A stretch of DNA of 64,000 nucleotides. It comes from Climacium dendroides (lineage: Eukaryota; Streptophyta; Bryopsida; Hypnales; Climaciaceae). The stretch is from positions 2,464,001 to 2,528,000 of the forward strand of contig OX467088.1 of assembly GCA_950106755.1 (NCBI GenBank), in the 5' to 3' direction. Every line of letters starts with the position of its first letter. Positions within the stretch are counted from its first letter, which is position 1. The translations under genes and the position numbers were made by a program. The notes beneath the pieces were generated by a model. That model was not told the DNA's origin. It did not search any database and was given only the letters and a program-made list of their open reading frames with translations. Of the stretch, positions 47,733-56,644 are shown piece after piece.

Positions 47733-50700
47733 GTGTTATTTCGCCCTTGGAATTTACAACCTCAAGAGTCTCAGGAAGGATGCATTGCTTTGACTGATAG
47801 CATGACAGGATCTTCAATGGCAATTGTGAGGACACATGGAGAGTGTGTTCCGATCTCATTTCCTGTGGGCGAGTTGGGATATGCTGTTGTTAGTTCGTCT
47901 CGATTGAGTGCCCGTTTCCAACTTGTGGAGAACTCATTAGATATTGACGAAGAAGTATTTGATAGTATAAGTGGTGACTTGACGCATACTATAGGGCAAG
48001 AGCCCTCTATGTGTGGCCCTGTTAGGCAATGGCATTTGCGTGAAGGTAGGTATTTAACATATGGATTACCGCAGTCCTGTCCAAGAGCCTCCAATGCAGA
48101 GGGATCCGCTAGAGTTTCTAGGACTAGTACTTTCGAGAATACTGTGAAAATTGAGTCTGGTGTGGAGGTGATTACCATTGGAAGTGATGACTCTGATGGT
48201 TCATCTCCACCCTGCAAACTTCTGAAACCGACATCCTTGTCTGCAGTTGGTAGAGCGTACTCATCCTTCTCGCCTTCTACAGATACAGTGACACCATCAT
48301 CATCATCCCGTGCGTCTTCAATTGTTTCATGTTTGCAGAAGTTGTGCCACACAAAAGGTTCCAGGAACCCGTTCAAGAGGGTCAATTGGAACTCAATTAG
48401 AATATGTAGTGTTCAATTTGTTCTACCTTCATTCAATGGCGATGTGATTTTTGAGTTACCACCCGTCAGAGATGTTTCGGGAACTCACAGTCAGGCTAAG
48501 CTTCTCATTGGAATGGAGAAACGCTATGATGGTCACGTTTGGACAAATCTTCATACAACAAATATAAAAAATATAGACGGCCTGACATTTCGGTTGGCGT
48601 CTTGCGTGGGCCACCTACAATGTGTCAACCCGAGTTGTGACTATCTAACTCGAAAGCACCGTGTAGCTCTCATCAACGAGACTGAATGGGATGGTTGTTC
48701 TCCTGTTCCATTTGAGGTTCATGATATTCCTCCAGTTGGTTCCACTATCACATGCAAAATTTGTTCAATTGCTCCATCGGGTATTGGTAGTTGTCCTACG
48801 AAAATCTATTATGTAGTTGGGTCACAGGACATGACTCGGGCTTGTGTTCATTTCGGTATTCACAACCACCCTGTGAAAGATGGAGATTGTCAGGACTCCA
48901 AGGAGAGAACTCGGTCTTTGATATCAGACCAAGTTGAGCGGAACCCGTCTGGAACAAATTCCGCTATCGTCCTAGAGGCTAGCAAGGAATTCCTTGGAGA
49001 GATGCTACTTTGACCCAAAGGAACTACACCTACCGTATTTGGTCTCCAGGAATTGATGCCGGTTCTGGAGAAATGCAAATTCATGAGTTCTCCAAGTATT
49101 CGCAATGAAGTAAGTACGTTCAAGTACTTCCGGCGCTTTGGAGTCATGGACAGCATCACAAAGCTTCGTAGTTGTAGCAATTGGGCTTTTGTGCAGGAGA
49201 ACAGATTTCCTGGTCAGGAATCCAACTCTGACAAAGTACTTGTGTTCAAAATGTCCGAGGTTGGCCCTGGAAGTGGCGTGGACTTGGTATCGCGTATGCA
49301 ACCTGGTGGTGACCTTGAGGACGTATGGATCATGTTTGATCATGTTAGGCGAGTGAAGCTCTGGACTACAATTGCGTGTCATGTTTATGACACGACATAT
49401 TGCCGTGTCATGACTATTGCAGTTAGTGATATGCAGTCAGAAGATGTAGTTGCCCAATGCGACTTCTGGAAAAACCTAAACGTTGTGATGGGTAGACATG
49501 GACATACCTTGCCCTATTTTAAGGGCTTCATGGCTGATTCGGCACAAGCAAACTGGAATGCAGTGCGCATAGTTTATGGAAGTGGTGACCCAACCGAGCC
49601 CATGCCCAATCGAAAACGTACATGTTTATTTCATTGGACTCAGTCAATGGAGAAACACACGAAAGCAGACATTCGCATTGACCTTCAAGACCAGCATCGG
49701 AAGCTATGCAAATAATATAAGGATGCAAATTCTTTAGCAGAGGCAGAGACTAGGTTTCATGCAATTCGAACGTGGTGGCATTCATCCGGAGCCACAACCG
49801 GGGAGGGGCTTCGCCGTTTGGAGCTGTGGTTAGCGTTTTGGCACTTCCGGTATAGGCAATGGGGAGCATTCATAGACACTATAAGATTCTTGATCACTGT
49901 ATCCGTCGTTTCTTTGTTTTTCAGGATATGGTTCTTGTTGCTGTCTTATCTTCTATCATTGCTAATAAATTATTTGTTTTATGCTTTTTATCTTTAGTTT
50001 CTCGAGTACTTCATATAACAACCCTAATCGTAGACCTTAAACCCAGGAAATATAGTAGTAGCTTTAATCCATGCTCTATGGAACAGGGACTCACTGAAGA
50101 TGAACTTGGATTCATTCCTACTTGCAACCTCGCGGAGACCGTCCATAACAAATGGTTGCAACAATCTGGAAAACGTGGCACTGATTTGTACGTCGCCACC
50201 GTAGATGACTATGTTCGAGCGTTCATGCAAATGGTTAGATATTACCAGTTCCTAAAAGGTGAGAAGCCGGGAACTGGTCCAGGAAAAGAAGAACTATTGC
50301 TTCGTGTAGCACAAAGATATGCCCAACGTACCGGTAATCCGAAAGGATTGAACGATGCCATGGCATCTGTACCAGGTGTCAATGAGTATTGCACTAGGAA
50401 GCCCCATTTGGAAGGCGAGGAAGTTTTTGGATCTGAGAAGCGAATGCCAAATCTTCCTTCTGGTTCTAAATATGACTCGCATCGTCCTGACAAAGTGAAT
50501 TTCTCCCGACCCCGGGTTGGAACGAGGGCCACCCCTGCACCCACACCAGTCATTTCCTTGGATCGCATTTCTGAAGAACCATGGCTTGTGACGCATGAAG
50601 ATCATCCGGATTTGTTGGAGTCACCTAAGACTAGGTCAATTCCTGCAACTGAGGTGGTCTCCCAAGTGAGGACCGTCCAAGAAACAGTTTGTGATGAGTC

Positions 50701-51553
50701 TCAATGGCATATTGCCCGCTTGCCTAAGACGTCTTCGAAGGCATGTTTTGCATTGCAGGCCATTACGCGAAAAAAGTGTGTAGCTAAAATAGTGCAAGGC
50801 AATAGGGGAACAGCTGCACCTACATACACCGGCAGCATGGACAACTACAAGAAAAATAGGATTGAGAGAATGCAATTTTTTTTCTGCAATGATGATATAT
50901 CGCAGTGCGTCAAAGGTTCTCGGCGGAAATGGGTTCTATCAAAACCGGTAGTACCAGATATTTGGCCGGTGCAACTTGGAACCAATCTTACACCCAAAGA
51001 GATACTAGATCTTCAAAATGCAGGGTTCCGTCTTCCGCAGCGTCTTGCCATTTCCCCTCGTAGGCTATTTGGAAATCATGATTTGCCCCCTGATGATTTG
51101 GGACTTCAAATTCCAGAGTCACCCGCAGAACACCCCAGCACACGGTCAAGAAAGAAGATTCGGAGGAATCCAAAAGCACCTACAACAAAGCAAGCAAACA
51201 ATTGCGCCTCCGCACTCACAATGAAAGTAGTGGTTCATGAAGTTACTATGGTACCGCATCCGGGCTTTGGATGCATCATTGCACTGAACTCAGGTACACC
51301 GCCTGCCATTCAACATTACATGATCACTGTAAGTGCATTTCCTGAATGCACTTGCCCTTATTTCAAGGACATGTCAACAAAGGCTTTAGGAAAAAGAGGG
51401 CAATGGGCTAATTGTAAGCACTTGTACTTTTTGTTCACTGGAGTTTGCCAATTGGATGCAGAAGTAGATCTTTTTATTCATGCTCCAAGCTTTAGCTTTA
51501 ACGAAGTGAAACGCATACTTCAGAGTGGTATCTTGAAGCTGAAATCCAATTAG
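47733..51553 (+). pseudogene. MULE transposase with SWIM zinc finger, element D
   Basis: One frame runs 47733-49715 with a single TGA at 49011, then TAA at 49713, and continues in frame to about 49890. After a probable intron or shift the rest is open from about 50000 to 51553. The N-terminus is Ser-rich. A Cys/His cluster (CVGHLQCVNPSCDYL, about 48604-48648) resembles MULE N-terminal zinc binding. The catalytic core has IMFDHVRRVKLWTTIACHVYD (first Asp, about 49330), FMADSAQANW (second Asp, about 49530) and RTCLFHWTQSMEKH. The C-terminus carries a SWIM finger: CTCPYF, then NCKHLYFLF (51345-51432). Order and spacing are those of MULE transposases. The two stops are compatible with CGA to TGA and CAA to TAA. 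No homologous intact copy is present in the window. Confidence 0.8.
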
Positions 51554-51915
51554 TACATAGTTATCCTTCAAAACGGTTGGCACTAGCATATTGCAATGTA
51601 CCTTTGGATGATGTGCTCCAAACTTGATTCACGTAAGAATTGTAGTGAGACTAAAAGGGCCACTACTTCATTTCAATTGTCATTTGTCCATTGCACCTTG
51701 CACTATTATGCATTCGTGCATGATTGCCCATCCACGCTCTCTAGTATGATTTGTATATATCTCTGGATATAAAATATTCATAGAGGGTTGTTTAGATTGT
51801 TATTGATAATTGCAACAAAATAAAATGGCCTTCCCTCGTCCCAATCCACTAAAAATGACCTTGCCTGAATTCCCTTTTCACAATGAATGGAGTAGGACAA
51901 CGGCAAACTTTTAAA

Positions 51916-51985
51916 TGCTTAAGGTGACCACCTCTAAGGTTCCTCTCGGTACTGAGAAGTAACCTAGAGGTGGTCACCTTAGGCA
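51916..51985. repeat. Foldback hairpin downstream of the MULE transposase
   Basis: Arms TGCTTAAGGTGACCACCTCT and its complement (AGAGGTGGTCACCTTAGGCA) form about 25 bp of stem with one or two mismatches around a 19-nt loop. The loop holds CTCTCGGTACTGAG, close to the family-D palindrome core. It is located 360 bp after the transposase stop. It could be a small inverted-repeat insertion, a transcript 3'-end structure or a small-RNA source. Confidence 0.8.
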
Positions 51986-51993
51986 TTCAAAAT

Positions 51994-53631
51994 TCTGCAA
52001 CATTTATCTGAACTTGCTATGGTTGTAAACCCATTTTTTATTAGCACTATCTCATGCTAGCATTGGTAGAAGTTAGCTTCCCTTGCAATACATATGAGTA
52101 CTAATTATTGATGACATGATTGCAAACATAATTGAAATGCATTATTATCAATAGGAAGTTTGGCAACATGCTAATGCCTTTTATATGATAAATTGGTAAA
52201 GTGGTCGCGCATGGATGAACTTAATTAATCATTTTTACCCTATCACATGGAAATGATAGCCTAATTCCAAGCCTTCTAACTACAGTTGTTCAGTAGTTTA
52301 AGTTAAATTGTTCACCTGACCATACATTTAACAATACAATAAGCAAATGTCCATCCAGCAAAAGAAAGTTATTCTAAACCCTAAATATAATCCTCCTAAA
52401 AAATTTAACAGATATTCTATAAACAGGCCATGAAGGCAATCATAAATACCCTAAACCTTGAACCCTCACCCAAGAAGTATGCCTTTCTTTCACCTTTAAA
52501 GGAGCAGTTCTACTAGTTCACAATCTGAGGTCCACAATTTGAGGTCCACAATTACATTGAGATCTTAAAACCACAGCTATAGGAGCACACCTAAACCCTA
52601 AAACCGTGGTGAAAGGTTATGTTATATGGCTTGATACCACGGTTATAGGTTCACACCCAAATAATATTTTTGGTGTAGATTTCGGGTCTCCTGTCTTGGA
52701 TCCACGGTGATAGGTCCATTTTCACGGTCATGGGGGCATGAATATAAAGTCATCATGTTCTACTTTGTAAAACTTTGAAAGGCCAATCCTTGAAGAAAAC
52801 AAACTCCTTTCTCCCTTCCATGCCGTTGATCTGGATATGGGTAGGGATACTATACACAGACAAATACGATATAATATAGACCCGATCCGGATACGAGAAT
52901 CAAGATATAGTTCAAATACAATACAAATATAGTACGGTACAGATATGAGATACGGAATATAGTTCAAATGCAATATAAATACAATACAATGTAGATACAA
53001 AATATGAGGTACGGATATGGATATATCCCATATCAAATGTTACCCCTAGCCCCACCTGAAAATTAGAGAAGGGGGGGAGAGGGGGAAACGAGAAATTTAA
53101 TATACCAAAAATTTGAGCTTATTGCCTTATTGGTGGGAGGTAGAAAAATTCAATTTCATTTTTTTTTTGGGAGTGGATAGTGAGACATTCTCACTATCCA
53201 CTCGAAAGATAGGCCACTAAGCTTTGGCACATGAACCAATAAATTGATATAGCATTAAAAGACCGATCCCCTACATATATTGGTTTGTCATAATCCCACC
53301 GTAGAGGTGTCCAATGTCATTGTTGAAGTTACTCACCAACAATAACAAATAATTCTTCTAAGTTCAATCAATATAACCCTTCCCTCCATGTGGTCAATGG
53401 TCATAAAATATTTTCACACATATTCAAATGTTAGTCCACCCTAAACTTTTGAGGTTAGACTTTTTAAATCCCCAAATTTTTAGACTGGATTTTTTATTAC
53501 CCCCAAAGTATGTTGATTTATGGAAAAAGGGCCCAAAACTTATAGTCGATTTTTGAAAGTAAACACCCAAATTTAACAAAATAAATAAATAAATAAATTT
53601 CTACCGCACCAAATTACAGAAAAAGGCCCTA
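51994..53631. other. Right non-coding part of MULE D
   Basis: No gene. It contains scattered CCCTAAA-like words (52590), degenerate ATACAATACAAATATAG units at about 52855-53035, and a perfect hairpin at 53171-53203. Confidence 0.5.
53171..53203. repeat. Perfect 15-bp-arm hairpin
   Basis: GAGTGGATAGTGAGA, a three-base CAT loop, then TCTCACTATCCACTC. It lies about 490 bp inside the right end of MULE D, next to a T10 run. No homologous partner elsewhere was noticed. Confidence 0.85.
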
Positions 53632-53693
53632 AATCCATGCTCCATGCTCCAATTCCACGCTCTACGCTCTACGCTCGTATACTAGCTTCGTTG
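53632..53693 (-). repeat. Right terminal inverted repeat of MULE D
   Basis: Reading inward on the minus strand it begins CAACGAAGCTAGTATACGAG and continues GCGTAGAGCGTAGAGCGTGG, then GGAGCATGGAGCATGGATTT. The right target duplication CTAGAGTTCC follows at 53694-53703. Confidence 0.8.
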
Positions 53694-53703
53694 CTAGAGT
53701 TCC

Positions 53704-53909
53704 CTGGAACGATAATTCGTATCATCTTGCAACCATTTGTCATTGTAAGGATACTTACGGCTAACTGCGCGTACGATAAACGGCTCCATCAGTAGTAGTA
53801 TAGTTGAGTAGTCGTAACTGCCTTCCGCCTTCATATCTACACTTGCCCACGTATTGATCAGGTTACGACTTCCACTGAGGATATCTTCGAGTCGAGGATG
53901 TGTTTCCAT
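53704..53909 (-). pseudogene. Displaced 5' exon of gene C
   Basis: An open minus-strand frame METHPRLEDILSGSRNLINT through PYNDKWLQDDTNYR. It runs into the MULE target duplication at 53703, after which the frame is lost. Its strand and the family-C palindromes upstream of it match gene C at 30.0-34.7 kb. I infer it is the 5' exon separated by retroposon copy 4 and MULE D. A family-C palindrome (about 53884-53902) overlaps its coding sequence, reading PRLEDI. No direct alignment proves the join. Confidence 0.4.
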
Positions 53910-55790
53910 TATTTCTAGGCTTGACTCCTAGAATGCTGTTACTTCTACTCATGGCGTGATGTCAATGTTGATAGCTAGATACGATGGCGACCGTGAATAT
54001 GGTCTATCCTCTCGGACAAGAGGAAACAATGTATCTTCGAATCGAAGATAAATGACCGTCATCATTGTGGACCTAGCATGAGTAATGGTTCGTTCACTTT
54101 AGTCTTCTGATGCAATTGAATTATATGTGTTTCATTGATACGGAATTCCATCATCTTCAGTGTCATTATGTTGTTCTCTTGTGTCTCTGATATACCTGAA
54201 TAGGCCTTTGGCAGGCTTTAATTTTTCTTATCTTAGCATTTTTAATTTGTATTGATAAACACAATTATCTTCGCGTCGATGATAATAGTAGCATGGACAT
54301 TCTAGGACTGCGCGTAGACATCAAAACACTCAAATTTATTGTGAATTAAAACTCATCTGATGGAATGTACGATGCTGGTCTTACGATAATTGACTTGGTT
54401 TTCCAACGCTTCAGCTATCATTTCTACAAGGACATCGGATTATTAATCATTTTGTTGTGCGCAATTTATCCTCGACTCGAGGATAAATTGCACCACGGGT
54501 ACACGAGGTTATCCTCGCCCCGAGGATAATTATCCTCGAGGCAAGAATAGATTTGGAACCCCTCGAATTTGTTATCGTCGAATCGAGGATAATTATCCTC
54601 TCTAGAATGACTAGACCCTGAAAATGAAATCGTGTTGGACTAAGGGAAAACACAATTATCTTCGGGTCGAAGATAACTGCAGCATGTTCATTCGGGGAAT
54701 GGATGTATAGGCGTAAACCCTAAAACTTATATTCAAATGGAGTTCCTTGAATTCCATGTCGTATTACTAAACCCTAAAACATTCGTCCAGATAGGAACTA
54801 TGAATGTAACAACTGAACACTAATGAACTCGAACCTTGTTACAGACAACTATGAACTAATAAAAAAGAAAAGCAATAAAGCAAACTCCAAATGCAATGCA
54901 AGAAGGTAGAAATTGAAATTCAAGAACAACAACTGAATACATACCTGACAATAACAATAGTACACAAGCGCTGAAACCCAAAAAATTTGTCGACGCTCCA
55001 CTCCAACTCCACTACATGCACCGTGGAAAAGGACGATTCTAAACGACTTGGAAATGTAAATGAAGGTGTGCGCAGAGCTTCAAACTAGCATTCACAAACC
55101 CAAACACAAAAACTTGCGCAAATAACTCTCACATAAAGATCACGTACATATAACTCAACTGAACTCATTGAACTACACGCACTCACAAGAAACAACTCAC
55201 TCAACTACACTGGCCGCAAAGAATCACGCACAATCACGCACAACAACTATACACACGCACAGACACTCACAGCTCAGAAAACAAATGCGCGTACGCGCGT
55301 TGGCGGGAGGGAGATGACCTACTAAGGCAGTGCCGAACCTAAACGACGGTAGGCTCGGCAACACAAATTAGCGGTGCCAGACCACACGGTGTAGGCTTGG
55401 CCCGCTAGGCTCGGCGGCGGCAGGTTTGGGTAGTAGGCTCGGTAGTCTAGAGAGGAGTCAGGCTTGATTTAAGGGTTTAGGATTTAGGCAATTCCTCTTT
55501 GTCCAATACAGAATGTCTTAGGGTATAGTAATTCGATTCCTCGTTTAATGTTCAGTTATAGGATTTTTGCATACACGTCCAGTCCACAAACAAATTATCA
55601 TCGATCCGAAGATAATTGCAATTACCAATAATCCAGCATGACTAAATATTTAGGCCATAGACATTCACGCGAGGATGATTATTGTCGACTCGACGATAAA
55701 AAGTTCCCAGGGTCCCTAATTTTTTCGTGCTTTGTGGATATTTATCCTTAAGTCGAGGATATTTATTCTGAAGGTGAGGATATTTAGAAC
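53884..55790. promoter_or_regulatory. Palindrome family C, array 2, upstream of gene C
   Basis: Copies of TATCCTCGACTCGAGGATA and variants (TATCTTCGAATCGAAGATA, TATCCTCGCCCCGAGGATA) occur at about 53884, 54033, 54268, 54467, 54511, 54570, 54656, 55600, 55682 and 55745, with half-copies between. The copy at 54467-54485 is perfect. From 54467 to 54600 copies are nearly back to back and share the linker AATTATCCTC. DNA between the others is unrelated. The array is upstream of the displaced 5' exon. Confidence 0.8.
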
Positions 55791-56019
55791 ACAATATTCA
55801 ATATTTTGAGAGGTTTAGGGCCTCTTATAATAATATTTTCCATTTAGGCCCTAAAAAGTGAATTGTAATGTTAACTAGTTTAGGTGGGCAAACACTAACT
55901 TTGCTAGTTGTAATACACAATTTCCATTAAAATGAGAGTCTTTTTAGTGATGGACTGTTGAAATACATGAAGTTTGCTTTAGGGTATATATTCTGATTTA
56001 TATAAGTGAAGAGAATGAC

Positions 56020-56213
56020 ATCTTTTGAACACCAAGTCATAAGCTCCGCGGTTGGTTGTAAGGGGTTCTTCATCTCATTGAAGCGGTCCGGGTTCGATTC
56101 CCATTGGGTTTGTATGAGCGCATGAGAGAAAAAACATGACTTGGTGCTACTAAGTGAGCTTTGCCGGCAGGAAAGTTGTAACAACCAACCAACCCCCTAC
56201 CCAGAATGTGACA
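56020..56213 (+). mobile_element. tRNA-derived SINE, copy 2 (antisense, downstream of DUF7869 copy 3)
   Basis: About 195 bp with a tRNA-like RNA polymerase III promoter: A-box-like AAGCTCCGCGGTTGG (56041-56055) and B box GGTTCGATTCC (56091-56101), 36 bp apart. ACCAAGTCAT (56031) and ATGACTTGGT (about 56138) form an inverted pair around the tRNA-like region. The body ends GTTGTAACAACCAACC... with no poly-A. It lies 430 bp beyond the stop of the adjacent transposase gene, in antisense orientation. Confidence 0.75.
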
Positions 56214-56644
56214 AGTGCTTTACATGTTAACCAAATAAATAGTGGATATATCCACTACATTTTTTTCTCCAATAGCAATGTAATTTCAAATAAAATATAT
56301 TTAGTGATATACAAATAAGAAAATGAATTAAAAAATAGAAAAAATATAGCTCAAGAATAAAAAATATATATATATTAAAGACTATATTTAAATTCCATTG
56401 TTTTGTAAACACAAAACATACACTTGAAAACAATCATGCAGTATCAAACACTAAAATAGAATCAATCAACGGAAACCTATATCCTCTAAAAAAAACTGAA
56501 ACGACTATCATCTATTATAATATTAAGGGTCCAACACTTATGCAATGAAAAACAACTTCATATAAGATGTAGAAATAAAACAATACCCTCCATATGAATG
56601 TCATAGTTAAAATGCATCCAATGTATGTACATGATTTCTCCATA

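Larger units (their letters stand above)
38119..53693. mobile_element. Mutator-like element (MULE) D, 15.6 kb, with divergent ParB/MTase-like gene
   Basis: Terminal inverted repeats match between the left (GGGGAATGCTGGTATGCGAG...) and the right end read inward (CAACGAAGCTAGTATACGAG...), sharing GCGTAGAGC and GTGGAGCATGGATTT-like stretches for about 60 bp. The element is flanked by a perfect 10-bp duplication, CTAGAGTTCC, at 38109-38118 and 53694-53703, within the 9-11 bp range typical of MULEs. Inside are a plus-strand MULE transposase gene (47733-51553), a divergent minus-strand multi-exon gene (46334-39509), and a palindrome array in the latter's first intron. It inserted at the junction of retroposon copy 4 with gene C. 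The 10-bp perfect TSD suggests a fairly recent insertion. Confidence 0.85.

Noticed and set aside
34164..49715. Alternative genetic code suggested by many single in-frame stops
   Set aside because: All three stop codons are involved, positions differ between copies, and gene D uses none internally; mutation of decaying elements explains it.
54447..54653. Ile/Arg-rich minus-strand open frame
   Set aside because: Encoded by back-to-back family-C palindromes (repeated RIIILDS-like peptides); no independent support.
56031..56147. Possible functional tRNA gene
   Set aside because: A- and B-box matches exist, but cloverleaf stems do not form with normal lengths and a homologous copy occurs at 18.6 kb, so a tRNA-derived SINE fits better.
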